Assembly: GCF_003515075.1 (NCBI RefSeq)
Contig: NZ_QWLV01000001.1
Span: forward strand, 62,001-126,000
Direction: 5' to 3'
DNA from: Sphingomonas gilva
GTDB taxonomy: Bacteria > Pseudomonadota > Alphaproteobacteria > Sphingomonadales > Sphingomonadaceae
DNA: 64,000 nt
Shown here: piece by piece, positions 1-7,889 of the stretch
Numbering within the stretch: the stretch's first letter is position 1
Layout of the letters: the number at the start of each line of letters is the position of its first letter
Program-made: the position numbers and the translations under genes
Notes under the pieces: model-generated
What the model was told of the DNA's origin: nothing
What the model saw: only the letters and a program-made list of their open reading frames with translations
The model's database searches: none

Positions 1-46
1 CGAGCAGGGCGGCGGCGAACAGGGCCGTGAGCGTGCGGTGGATCAT
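1..46 (-). CDS. N-terminus of a secreted or membrane protein, cut by the window edge
   Basis: An ATG lies at 46-44 on the minus strand and the frame stays open to the window edge, giving 15 residues that begin MIHRTLTALFAAALL. A basic start followed by a hydrophobic alanine/leucine run is what a Sec signal peptide or signal anchor looks like. The protein cannot be identified from 15 residues. It would be read away from the DUF2141 gene. Confidence 0.45.
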   Translation of the reverse strand, partial: MIHRTLTALFAAALL

Positions 47-115
47 ATGTGTCCAATTCAACAGGTTGCGCTGCCGCAACGAGCCAGAAGCGGTTTTGGT
101 TGCGGGGCGGCCGCA

Positions 116-541
116 TCACAGGAAGTAACGCATCCGCACCTGTTGCCGCTCGGCATCACCATCGAGCGTGAAGCGCGCGGCGGAGAAGCGCGGCGGGCCA
201 AAGGTGAATTTCGGGTTGCGCGAGAAGCCGATGCCTTCCCTGGGAATGCCGGCGAAGGTATCGAGCTTCGCGTTGGCATTCTCGTCATGGATGATGGCGA
301 TGGCATAGCCGCCCGGAGCGAGTCCCTCGAACACGGTATGCGGCGCGCTGGCTGGAATCGATCGGGTGACGGCCCCGGCATCATCGACGCAATCGGGGAA
401 ATTGTCCGGATCGCGCGTCAGGCAGATGCGCACCAGGCCCTTTGCCGAACGCAGCTTGTCGACGCCGACGTCAAGCGTCGAGGTCGGGCTCGCGCCGGCC
501 AGCAGAATGAACGCCGCGGCGGAGAGAGCGGAAATCGCCAA
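116..541 (-). CDS. DUF2141 family secreted protein
   Basis: The mature region has the DUF2141 pattern: a beta-sandwich-like protein with VRICLTRDPDNFPDC near the start, then GLAPGGYAIAIIHDENANAKLDT (seen as two blocks) and GIPREGIGFSRNP. This family is small, exported and of unknown function. The frame is open back to 613, but the first sequence that works as a signal peptide (AISALSAAAFILLAGAS) begins at a TTG at 541. ATGs at 613 and 592 are alternatives that only add a polar stretch. The gene overlaps the end of the upstream hydroxylase gene by about 70 bases in another frame, which suggests that the two are co-transcribed. The family call is firm; the start is not. Confidence 0.75.
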   Translation of the reverse strand: MAISALSAAAFILLAGASPTSTLDVGVDKLRSAKGLVRICLTRDPDNFPDCVDDAGAVTRSIPASAPHTVFEGLAPGGYAIAIIHDENANAKLDTFAGIPREGIGFSRNPKFTFGPPRFSAARFTLDGDAERQQVRMRYFL

Positions 542-1247
542 GCCCCTTGTCGGTGCCGCAGAGCCGATCCCAGAAGCGGAAATAGAGGCCATAGTTGCAA
601 GCATACTCCGCATGATGCCGCTGGTGATGGCTGGCGGTGATCAGCCAGCTGCCGAGCGGGCCCGAGTGCATCCATCTGGGGAAGATTTCCCACCCCATAT
701 GGTTGGTCACACCCATCACCGTCATGATCGCCAGCACAAGCCCCAGCGCGGCGACGTGGATCGGAATTACAAAGACCAGTAGCGGAATTACCACAGCGCC
801 GGCGATCGCCTCGAGCGGATGGAAGGCCATCGCCGCCCAGGCCGTCGGCGGGCGGCTGGCGTGGTGGACCGCATGCGCGATGCGGAACGGGCGCGGGCGG
901 TGCATCCAGCGGTGGGTCCAGTAGAACCAGGCGTCGTGCGCGGCGAGGTAGAGCAGCACCGAGACGGGGAGATACCAGAGCGGCCAGGCGGAGACGTCGC
1001 TGTAGATGCGCGTCCAGCCATGTTCCCGCCAGCCCCAGGCGACGATCCCGGCGGGCGCGCCGTAGATCGCGGCCGAGGCGAGGCTCCAGCCGATCTCGCG
1101 CCGCATCTGCCGGTCGAGGCCGCGATAGAGGCCCGGATGCCTGATCCGCGTGGCGAGGGCGAACGCGCCCGAGGCGGCGAGATAGCGCGTGCCGACGATC
1201 GCGGTCATCGCGAGCGCGGAAAGGAGGATGGCGAGCGCGGGCGACAT
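471..1247 (-). CDS. Fatty acid hydroxylase / sterol desaturase superfamily membrane protein, possible carotenoid hydroxylase
   Basis: This is an integral membrane di-iron oxygenase of 258 residues. The histidine boxes are all present: HDAWFYWTHRWMH at about 104-116, HAVHH at 125-129, H143 in FHPLE, NH at 182-183 and HHQRHH at 207-212. The family hydroxylates or desaturates lipids and, in some members, carotenoid rings. The ATG at 1247 is chosen because it directly precedes a hydrophobic helix (SPALAILLSALAMTAIVG); the frame is open to 1391 but that extension is polar. It lies about 3 kb from crtY, pointing away, so a role as a CrtZ- or CrtG-like ring hydroxylase is possible but unproven. It shares its last 71 bases with the DUF2141 gene. 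Confidence 0.8.
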   Translation of the reverse strand: MSPALAILLSALAMTAIVGTRYLAASGAFALATRIRHPGLYRGLDRQMRREIGWSLASAAIYGAPAGIVAWGWREHGWTRIYSDVSAWPLWYLPVSVLLYLAAHDAWFYWTHRWMHRPRPFRIAHAVHHASRPPTAWAAMAFHPLEAIAGAVVIPLLVFVIPIHVAALGLVLAIMTVMGVTNHMGWEIFPRWMHSGPLGSWLITASHHQRHHAEYACNYGLYFRFWDRLCGTDKGLGDFRSLRRGVHSAGRREPDLDA

Positions 1248-1356
1248 GGCCCGATCATAGGCGCCGCGCGCGCGGCCGGATAGACTTGGCGCGAACGGCG
1301 TTGTCCGCCCCGGAGCACGCGATGAACTTTCCCCCCGAACGGACAGGCCGCTGACG

Positions 1357-1875
1357 ATGGCGGCGGCGCGCAAGCTGAAGGTGTTTCGCACGCCGATCGG
1401 CTTCCACGACGCCTATGTCGCGGCGCCCAGCCAGAAGGCGGCGCTCGAGGCATGGGGCAGCGACCATGACCTGTTCGCCCGCGGCGTCGCCGAACGCGTG
1501 ACCGATGCCCAATTGTCCGCCGAGCCGCTCGCCAATCCCGGCAAGATCATCAAACGGATGCGCGGAACCGCTGCGGAGCAGAAAGCCGCGCTCGCCGGCG
1601 ATGATGGCGGAAAGGTCACGAAGCCGGCCGCCAAGGCGAAGCGCGCGCCGCATCCGAGCCGCGCCGGGCTCGACGCCGCCGAAGCGGCGATCGAAGCTGC
1701 CGAGCGCCGTCACCGGGCGGAACGCGCGGCGCTGGCGCGCGAAGAGAAGGCGCTGGCCGCCAGACGCCGCAAGCTCGACAAGGCGCAATCGAACGAAGCC
1801 GGAAGGCTGGAGCAGGCGCGCGAGCGGGCGGATGCCGCCTATCGCCGCGCATTGGCGCGCTGGCGGGAAGGATAG
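1357..1875 (+). CDS. Conserved alpha-helical protein of unknown function
   Basis: The protein has 172 residues. The first 80 form a compact domain (KVFRTPIGFHDAYVAAPSQK, then ALEAWGSDHDLFARG), a type seen as an uncharacterised protein in sphingomonads. From about residue 100 to the end it is a charged Ala/Glu/Arg helix with heptad-like spacing, probably a coiled coil (DAAEAAIEAAERRHRAERAA). There is no signal peptide or membrane helix, so it is probably cytoplasmic. It is divergent from the hydroxylase gene with a 109-base gap that must hold both promoters. No function can be assigned. Confidence 0.65.
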   Translation: MAAARKLKVFRTPIGFHDAYVAAPSQKAALEAWGSDHDLFARGVAERVTDAQLSAEPLANPGKIIKRMRGTAAEQKAALAGDDGGKVTKPAAKAKRAPHPSRAGLDAAEAAIEAAERRHRAERAALAREEKALAARRRKLDKAQSNEAGRLEQARERADAAYRRALARWREG

Positions 1876-1882
1876 CCTGCGA

Positions 1883-2368
1883 TCATCGGTGCGCCGGCGT
1901 GCAGGGCTTGCCTTCATATTCGAAGCGGACGCGGCGATATTCGCGGCCGTTCCAGCGTTCGACCGGGAAGCAGAAGCCCGGCCCGCCGATCTCGATATCC
2001 GGCCAGCCGCCGACGCCCCTGGTCTCCAGGAACCGCAGCATGCCGGTCCCCTGGGTGATGCGCCGCCAGCGCGCCGGGCCCTGCTTGCTGACCAGGACAT
2101 AGCCCGCTCCCGCGCCGCCATAGCAATAGCTGCTGCCTTCGGTGATCACCGCTTCGGGCAAATTGTCGCCGTTGACGTCCTCGACCTGCTCGATGCTGCC
2201 CGGCGTATAGCCGGCGGTGCCCGGATCGTCGCAACCGCGCCACGCGCCGCCCATCTTGAGGAAGCCTGCGGCGCGGAACGCGGCGTCGCGATCCGCCGGC
2301 GCAAGCGCGACCTGCGCCGCCGCGGCTGCGGAGAGCAGCGCCGCTCCCGTCGTCAACGCGCGAATCAT
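1883..2368 (-). CDS. Secreted hypothetical protein with an FG-GAP-like segment
   Basis: The protein has 161 residues with a clear signal peptide (MIRALTTGAALLSAAAAAQVALA). The mature part contains VEDVNGDNLPEAVITEGSS, which resembles the Asp-rich calcium-binding loop of FG-GAP/VCBS repeats, and four cysteines that could form disulfides in the periplasm. The ATG at 2368 is preceded by GGGAGG at a good distance, so the 19 residues upstream in the same frame are discarded. It converges with the coiled-coil gene, 8 bases away. Function unknown. Confidence 0.7.
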   Translation of the reverse strand: MIRALTTGAALLSAAAAAQVALAPADRDAAFRAAGFLKMGGAWRGCDDPGTAGYTPGSIEQVEDVNGDNLPEAVITEGSSYCYGGAGAGYVLVSKQGPARWRRITQGTGMLRFLETRGVGGWPDIEIGGPGFCFPVERWNGREYRRVRFEYEGKPCTPAHR

Positions 2369-2453
2369 GCCGGTGCCTCCCGCCCGCGATACGCCTATGA
2401 TAACATGACGCGTATCGCCGGGCATCGCGTCCGGGCGGCCTAGGCCGAAGGTC

Positions 2454-3032
2454 CTAACCTCCCTGCCACAGCTTGATCGCCTCGACCGGCCAGACCAGCA
2501 TCAGCACGTTCAGCGTCAGATTGTCGCGGATCAGCCACAGCGTCATCAGCTCGAATGCGATGGCGAGCGCGACCGTCAGCCACACCGGCAGCCGCGCGGC
2601 GAGCGCGAAGCCCAGCGCCATCCAGCCGATATCGGCGACCGAGTTGATCACGCTGTCGCCCGAATAGCCGAAGGCGATGGTCGCCTCGCGGTAGCGGTCG
2701 ATGATGATCGGCGAATTCTCCAGCAGCTCCCACGCGCCCTCGACCAGCACCGCGAGCGGCAGCGCCCATTGGCGCGCGCCCCCCTTCAGCAGCAGGTGCG
2801 CCGCGCCGTAGAACAGGAAGCCGTGGATGACGTGGCTGAAGCTGTACCAGTCGGCCAGATGCTGGCTGTTCTCGCTCGACTGCACCACGCCGTGCCACAG
2901 CTTGACGCTGCCGCAGGCGCAGATCGGCGGGCGGCCCATGACGAGCAGGATCGCCGCGGCGACGGCTGCGAGGAGGATGGCGGCGACCAGCGCGCGCGGC
3001 GGGGTGCGGAGGGCTCGGCGCGGGACGGTCAT
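2454..3032 (-). CDS. DUF2585 family integral membrane protein
   Basis: The protein has 192 residues and about five hydrophobic segments. It carries the family hallmark [12 protein letters not shown] followed by [20 protein letters not shown], then [18 protein letters not shown] and a hydrophobic C-terminus. DUF2585 proteins are inner-membrane proteins of alphaproteobacteria with no known activity. The conserved Cys pair, histidines and glutamates in the membrane-proximal region could bind a metal, but this is only inference. Recognition is by the motif pattern. Confidence 0.85.
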   Translation of the reverse strand: MTVPRRALRTPPRALVAAILLAAVAAAILLVMGRPPICACGSVKLWHGVVQSSENSQHLADWYSFSHVIHGFLFYGAAHLLLKGGARQWALPLAVLVEGAWELLENSPIIIDRYREATIAFGYSGDSVINSVADIGWMALGFALAARLPVWLTVALAIAFELMTLWLIRDNLTLNVLMLVWPVEAIKLWQGG

Positions 3033-3118
3033 CGCGCGACATTGCCGGGCGCGGGCGCGCTAGGCAATGAAACCGTGCGATCGATCCGAAATGGCGCGAG
3101 TTGCGAAGAGCGATCGAG

Positions 3119-3146
3119 TTGACTCCAGAATAAGGTCCTGTAACGT
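3119..3146 (+). promoter_or_regulatory. Possible sigma-70-type promoter of the lipoprotein gene
   Basis: TTGACT at 3119-3124 is followed after 16 bases by TAACGT at 3141-3146. The downstream lipoprotein start lies 48 bases further on. The -35 box is good and the -10 box is moderate. Confidence 0.4.
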
Positions 3147-3193
3147 CCGCATATTAGGGTCGCACGACGTCTTGTTTGCCTGGGGGGACAACG

Positions 3194-4429
3194 ATGTTCA
3201 TGCGCCTTTGCGCCGCCGGTCTGGCGGCTGTGCTTCTATCCGGATGCAATCTAGCCGACGAGCGAGTGAGGCTTTCGCAGGCCGAGCCGCTGTTCAGCAG
3301 CAGCGTCGGCGAGAATGCGGACCTGTGCCTCGACGATCCGCTGTTCCTTTTCGCAGTGACCGCACCGGAAAGCAGCCGGTCGCCCCCGGCATTTGCAGGC
3401 AACAAAGTCTGTGGAGATCTTCTCGATCAGTTGCGCGCCTACGAATTTGATCGAGGACCGGGAAAAGGCGACGCTACGGAGCAAACGCTCTGGCGGCGCA
3501 ACGAGGTGGTCGACGCGCTCATCGCGGTGTCGAACGACAAGTGCGGCAGCTATTCGGCGCATCTCAAGACCTTCGACGGGCAGACCAACAGCGCGCTGAG
3601 CGTGCTAGCAATCCTGACCGGCGGTGTTGGCGGCATCGTCCAGGGGGCGGAGGCGGCGCGCATCCTGTCCGGATCGTCCGCCATGCTGAGCGGCAGCCGC
3701 ACCGCGATCAACGAAAGCTGGTTTTCCAGCCAGACCATCCACGTGCTCGTCGCCGCCTATGAGAAATCGCGCGAGCGGCAGTTGCGCGACATCACGAATC
3801 GCCAAGCCTGCCCGATGACCTCCTACACGTTGATGGACGGGTTCGGAGATGCGATGCGCTATCATGCGAGCTGCTCGATCCTCACCGGTCTCGCCGAGGC
3901 GGCGCAGGCGATCGAACGGTCGGATCAGCCTGGTCTTGATACGATGCGGCGGCAGCTTGCCGATCTTGCTTCGATTCAGAAGCAGGCGGACAATCTTATA
4001 TCGGCGTCGTTTGTGACCAACTCACTTTCCGGGCAGCTGGCTATCGATCAGCACAACAGGATGAGCAACAACCTGCAGAACCTCCTCAACCGGCGCACGA
4101 CGCTCGAGAATGATCTAAGGGCCGCGAAGGATGCCGCTCGTGCGACCGAAGCGGCCCGCTCTCCGGCGGCGGACGCGGCGGCGCTCGACGCGGCGGCTGA
4201 TGCCGATCCCAAGGCCAAGCAGATCGAGGCGCAGATCACTGCTCTGAAACAGCCTATCGACGATGCGAAAACCGACCTGCAGGAGGCGCAGACGAAGCTC
4301 CAGGCCGTCGTCAAGGCGGATGAGGACGAACAGAAGCGTCGTCGGGAATTCAGCAGCGAACTGACCAAGAGCGACGCGGAGCGGGCCGAGTGTCCGTACG
4401 AGGGCTCGCGCGATAAAGCCAAGGGATAG
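3194..4429 (+). CDS. Large lipoprotein of unknown function with a C-terminal coiled coil
   Basis: The ATG at 3194 is preceded by GGGGGGA and gives a lipoprotein signal (MFMRLCAAGLAAVLLSGCNL) with the lipobox LLSGC, so the mature 411-residue precursor should be anchored by Cys19. The middle holds several cysteines (DLCLDDP, NKVCGD, NDKCGSYS, RQACPM) and a short hydrophobic Gly-rich stretch (AILTGGVGGIVQGAEAA), a layout resembling small-molecule or phage-type lipoproteins, but no family is recognised. The last 130 residues are a charged helix (RRTTLENDLRAAKDAARATE, then QITALKQPIDDAKTDLQEAQ) predicted to be coiled coil. It stands alone, just upstream of crtY but with its own promoter candidate. 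Confidence 0.7.
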   Translation: MFMRLCAAGLAAVLLSGCNLADERVRLSQAEPLFSSSVGENADLCLDDPLFLFAVTAPESSRSPPAFAGNKVCGDLLDQLRAYEFDRGPGKGDATEQTLWRRNEVVDALIAVSNDKCGSYSAHLKTFDGQTNSALSVLAILTGGVGGIVQGAEAARILSGSSAMLSGSRTAINESWFSSQTIHVLVAAYEKSRERQLRDITNRQACPMTSYTLMDGFGDAMRYHASCSILTGLAEAAQAIERSDQPGLDTMRRQLADLASIQKQADNLISASFVTNSLSGQLAIDQHNRMSNNLQNLLNRRTTLENDLRAAKDAARATEAARSPAADAAALDAAADADPKAKQIEAQITALKQPIDDAKTDLQEAQTKLQAVVKADEDEQKRRREFSSELTKSDAERAECPYEGSRDKAKG

Positions 4430-4517
4430 CGGTCTTCCCACGCGCGGTGAAAGCGGGCGATTGTGCGCCGAACCGCATTTCCCTTCATGCGCGCCTTACG
4501 CTAACCGCCCCTCACCT

Positions 4518-5684
4518 ATGGCAGAGAGCATTTCCTGCGATGTCGCCATCGTCGGCGGCGGGCTGGCTGGCGGGCTGATCGCGCGGGCGCTGGGCGAGCG
4601 GCGCGGCGATGTCGACGTGCGGCTGATCGAGAGCGCGCCCAGGCTGGGGGGCAATCACGTCTGGTCGTTCTTCGGCGGCGATATCGCGCCGGGCGACAAA
4701 TGGCTGGTCGCGCCGCTCGTCAGCCATGCCTGGCGGCGCTATTCGGTATGCTTCCCCGATCTCGAGCGGACGCTCGACGCACCCTATTATTCGATCGAGA
4801 GCGAGCATTTCCACCGGGTGATCCGCGGCGCGCTGCCGCGTGGGCGGGTGATGACGCGCAAGCGGGTGCTGGGGCTCTCGCCGCGCGCGGTGATGCTGGC
4901 CGACGGCACGCGGATCGAGGCCAAGGGGGTGATCGACGCGCGCGGCCCGGGCGATCTGGGGCTGCTCGATCTCGGCTGGCAGAAGTTCATGGGACGCGAG
5001 CTGGCGCTGGCCGAGCCGCACGAGGCGCCCGATCCGCGGGTGATGGATGCGTGCGTCGATCAGGTGGACGGCTACCGCTTCGTCTATGCGCTGCCCTTCA
5101 CCGCGACGCGAATGTTCGTCGAGGACACCTATTTCAGCGATTCGCCCAAGCTCGACAAGAAGGCGCTGGCCCAGCGGATCGACGACTACGCGCACCGCCG
5201 CGGCTGGAGCATCGAAGGCGTGCACCGCGAGGAAACCGGCGTGCTGCCGATCGCGCTGGGCGGCGATTTCGAAAGCTATTGGCGATCGACCGGGACCGAT
5301 GTCGCCAAGGCGGGGATGCGCGCGGGGCTGTTCCAGCCGGCCACCGGCTATTCGCTGCCCGATGCGGTGCGGCTGGCGGTGAAGATCGCCGCCGAGCGCG
5401 ACCTGTCGGGCCCGGCGCTCGCCAGGCTGACGCACGGCCATGCGCGCGCGGCATGGGAAAGCCGCGGCTTCTACCGCCTGCTCAACGCCATGCTGTTCCG
5501 CGCCGCCGAGCCGGCCGAGCGCTGGCGCGTGATCCAGCGCTTTTATCGGCTGAACCCTGCGCTTATACGCCGATTCTACGCGGGACAGTCGACATGGCTG
5601 GACAAGGCCCGCATCCTCGCCGGCAAGCCGCCCGTCCCGATCGGGCGCGCGCTGCAGGCGGTGCGGGAGACGACGTGGCGGTAA
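4518..5684 (+). CDS. crtY: Lycopene beta-cyclase
   Basis: CrtY closes both ends of lycopene to give beta-carotene at the membrane, using FAD in a net redox-neutral reaction. The protein has 388 residues, normal for bacterial CrtY. The nucleotide-binding motif GGGLAGG is at 13-19, followed by the acidic IESAPRLGGNHVWSFF segment typical of the family. Later markers are DARGPGD, the FVYALPF(T) segment and FVEDTYFS. The ATG at 4518 is chosen because the Rossmann strand begins at once; an in-frame ATG 57 bases earlier adds only unrelated sequence. It overlaps crtI by 10 bases, so the two are very probably translated together. Confidence 0.95.
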   Translation: MAESISCDVAIVGGGLAGGLIARALGERRGDVDVRLIESAPRLGGNHVWSFFGGDIAPGDKWLVAPLVSHAWRRYSVCFPDLERTLDAPYYSIESEHFHRVIRGALPRGRVMTRKRVLGLSPRAVMLADGTRIEAKGVIDARGPGDLGLLDLGWQKFMGRELALAEPHEAPDPRVMDACVDQVDGYRFVYALPFTATRMFVEDTYFSDSPKLDKKALAQRIDDYAHRRGWSIEGVHREETGVLPIALGGDFESYWRSTGTDVAKAGMRAGLFQPATGYSLPDAVRLAVKIAAERDLSGPALARLTHGHARAAWESRGFYRLLNAMLFRAAEPAERWRVIQRFYRLNPALIRRFYAGQSTWLDKARILAGKPPVPIGRALQAVRETTWR

Positions 5685-7165
5685 AAACCAGATCGGCGGC
5701 GGTGATCGGGGCTGGATTCGGCGGGCTGGCGCTCGCCATCCGGCTGCAGTCGGCGGGCGTCGACACCGTGCTGATCGAGGCGCGCGACAAGCCGGGGGGG
5801 CGCGCCTATCATTGGGAGCGCGACGGCTTCGTCTTCGACGCCGGACCCACCGTCATCACCGATCCCGCTGCGCTTGCCGAGCTATGGGCGCTGACCGGCC
5901 GCGACATGGCGGCGGATGTGACGCTGGAGCCCATATCGCCCTTCTACCGCCTCAGCTGGCCCGACGGGACCAGCTTCGATTATTCGAACGATGATGCGAA
6001 GCTCACCGCCGAGATCGCAAAGCTCGATCCGATCGATGTCGCGGGATACGCCAAGTTCCTAGATTATGCCGCGGGGGTCTATCAGGAAGGCTATGTCAAG
6101 CTGGGGCACAGCGCGTTCCTGGACTTCGCGTCGATGGTGAAGGCGGCGCCGGCGCTCGCGAAGCATCAGGCGTGGCGATCGGTCTATTCGATGGTGTCGC
6201 ATTTCGTGCGGCACCCCAAGCTGCGCGAGGCGCTGAGCTTCCACACGCTCCTCGTCGGCGGCAATCCGATGACGACCAGCGCGATCTACGCGCTGATCCA
6301 CAAGCTGGAACGCGACGGCGGCGTGTGGTTCGCGAAAGGCGGCACCAACAGGCTGGTCGCGGCGATGGTCTCGCAGTTCGAGCGGCTGGGCGGCACCCTT
6401 CGCCTGGGCGATCCTGTCGATGCGATCGAGACGCTGGGCGATCGCGCCACCGCGGTTTCGTGCAAGAGCGGCTGGCGGCGCGAGGTCGATGCGGTGGCGA
6501 GCAACGCCGATGTGATGCACAGCTATCGCGACCTTTTGCGCCATTCGGGGTCGGCGCGGCGCAAGGTGCCCAGGCTGCGCGCCAAGCGCTGGTCGCCCTC
6601 GCTGTTCGTCGTCCATTTCGGGGTGAAGGGCACCTGGCCCGGCATCCCGCACCATTCGATCCTGTTCGGCCCGCGCTACAAGGGGCTCTTGACCGACATC
6701 TTCGACACCGGCGTGCTGAGCGAGGATTTCTCGCTCTATCTCCACCATCCGACGGTGACGGACCCTTCGATGGCCCCCGAGGGGCATTCGACCTTCTACG
6801 CGCTCGCGCCCGTGCCGCATCTCGGCAAGCTGCCGGTCAACTGGGGCGAGATCGGACCGGTGATGGAGAAGCGCATCCTCGACGAGGTCGGCCGACGGCT
6901 GATCCCCGACATCCACGACCGGATCGTCACCTGCTTCAGCTACGCCCCGACCCATTTCGCGCACGATCTGAACGCGCATCTGGGGAGCGCCTTCTCGCTG
7001 GAGCCGATATTGACGCAGAGCGCGTATTTCCGCGTGCACAACCGCGACGACCATATCCCCAACCTCTATTTCGTCGGCGCGGGCACGCATCCCGGCGCGG
7101 GGATCCCTGGGGTGGTGGCGAGCGCCAAGGCGACGGCGAAGTTGATGCTGGAGGATTTCGGGTGA
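5675..7165 (+). CDS. crtI: Phytoene desaturase (lycopene-forming)
   Basis: CrtI introduces four double bonds into phytoene to make lycopene, using FAD. The protein has 496 residues. The dinucleotide motif GAGFGG is at 12-17, followed by EARDKPGGRAYHWERDGFVF and DAGPTVITDP. The C-terminal signature is YFVGAGTHPGAGIPGVV. The frame is open far upstream through crtY, but homology begins at the GTG at 5675, inside the last codons of crtY and preceded by GGGAG. It forms a coupled pair with crtY. Downstream comes a palindromic repeat and then a LOG gene before crtB, so the usual crtI-crtB adjacency is broken. Confidence 0.95.
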   Translation: MAVKTRSAAVIGAGFGGLALAIRLQSAGVDTVLIEARDKPGGRAYHWERDGFVFDAGPTVITDPAALAELWALTGRDMAADVTLEPISPFYRLSWPDGTSFDYSNDDAKLTAEIAKLDPIDVAGYAKFLDYAAGVYQEGYVKLGHSAFLDFASMVKAAPALAKHQAWRSVYSMVSHFVRHPKLREALSFHTLLVGGNPMTTSAIYALIHKLERDGGVWFAKGGTNRLVAAMVSQFERLGGTLRLGDPVDAIETLGDRATAVSCKSGWRREVDAVASNADVMHSYRDLLRHSGSARRKVPRLRAKRWSPSLFVVHFGVKGTWPGIPHHSILFGPRYKGLLTDIFDTGVLSEDFSLYLHHPTVTDPSMAPEGHSTFYALAPVPHLGKLPVNWGEIGPVMEKRILDEVGRRLIPDIHDRIVTCFSYAPTHFAHDLNAHLGSAFSLEPILTQSAYFRVHNRDDHIPNLYFVGAGTHPGAGIPGVVASAKATAKLMLEDFG

Positions 7166-7176
7166 ATGGCTGTGTG

Positions 7177-7303
7177 ATCCTCCCCGGCACGGGGAGGGGG
7201 ACCGCACGAAGTGCGGTGGAGGGGGCTGGCCGCGAGCGAAGCGTGTGGGGCGATCCCCCTCCACCAGCCTGCGGCTGGTCCCCCTCCCCGTGCCGGGGAG
7301 GAT
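7177..7303. repeat. Family A palindromic repeat, copy A1
   Basis: This 127-base element is an inverted repeat in which each arm is itself made of hairpins: CCTCCCCGGCACGGGGAGG at the left end and CCTCCCCGTGCCGGGGAGG at the right end, with inner hairpins around CCGCAC-GAA-GTGCGG and ACCAGC-CTGC-GGCTGGT. A second copy at 56994-57134 keeps the layout but has different stem sequences with compensating changes. It fills the whole crtI-LOG gap. Its last bases (GGAGGA at 7297-7302) are the ribosome binding site of the LOG gene. Confidence 0.9.
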
Positions 7304-7307
7304 CGGA

Positions 7308-7889
7308 ATGAACCGCCTCGCCGTTTACTGCGGCTCCGCCACGCCCGCCGATCCCGCTTATATCGAGGTCGCGCGGCTTGTCGGCCGCAGCTTCGCCGAA
7401 CGCGGGATCGGGCTTGTCTATGGCGGCGGGCGGCTGGGGCTGATGGGCGCGGTCGCCGATGCCGCGCTCGACGCGGGGGGCGAGGTGATCGGCGTGATCC
7501 CCGAGGCGCTGGTCGACACCGAGGTGGCGCATCGCGGGCTGACCGAGCTGCACGTCGTTCCCGGCATGCACCAGCGCAAGCAGCTGTTCACCGACCTTTC
7601 CGACGGCTTCGTCACCATCCCCGGCGGCACCGGCACGATGGACGAATTGTGGGAGGCGATGAGCTGGGCGCAGCTCGGCTATCACGCCAAGCCGGTAGGG
7701 CTGCTCAACGCGCTCGGCTTCTACGATCACCTGATCGCCTTCGTCGCCAAGATGGCCGAGATCGGCTTCCTGCGCCCGGTCCACCGCGACATATTGATCG
7801 TGGCGGACACGCTCGACGATCTGCTCGAACGGATGGCGGCGCACCGCCCGCACACGCCGATCTTCAAGATGAGCAGCGAAGAGCTGTGA
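7308..7889 (+). CDS. LOG family protein (cytokinin-riboside-monophosphate phosphoribohydrolase type)
   Basis: The protein has 193 residues and one Rossmann-like domain of the TIGR00730/LOG family. These enzymes remove ribose 5-phosphate from N6-modified AMP or from AMP-like nucleotides. The family motif PGGTGTMDE is at 105-113, and R90 in GMHQRK, also conserved in the active site, is present. The ATG at 7308 has GGAGGA five bases upstream, and that site lies in repeat A1. The stop codon overlaps the GTG of crtB by 4 bases, so its translation is tied to crtB. No cytokinin function is implied; in bacteria the role may be nucleotide salvage. Confidence 0.9.
   Translation: MNRLAVYCGSATPADPAYIEVARLVGRSFAERGIGLVYGGGRLGLMGAVADAALDAGGEVIGVIPEALVDTEVAHRGLTELHVVPGMHQRKQLFTDLSDGFVTIPGGTGTMDELWEAMSWAQLGYHAKPVGLLNALGFYDHLIAFVAKMAEIGFLRPVHRDILIVADTLDDLLERMAAHRPHTPIFKMSSEEL

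Noticed and set aside
4700..7165. An open frame spanning crtY and crtI as one 821-residue protein.
   Set aside because: The part before 5675 is out-of-frame reading of crtY, which has its own well-matched protein. CrtI homology begins at the GTG at 5675.
7177..7303. Reading repeat A1 as a rho-independent terminator of crtI.
   Set aside because: The hairpins are strong but no T-run follows, and transcription is expected to continue into the LOG-crtB pair.
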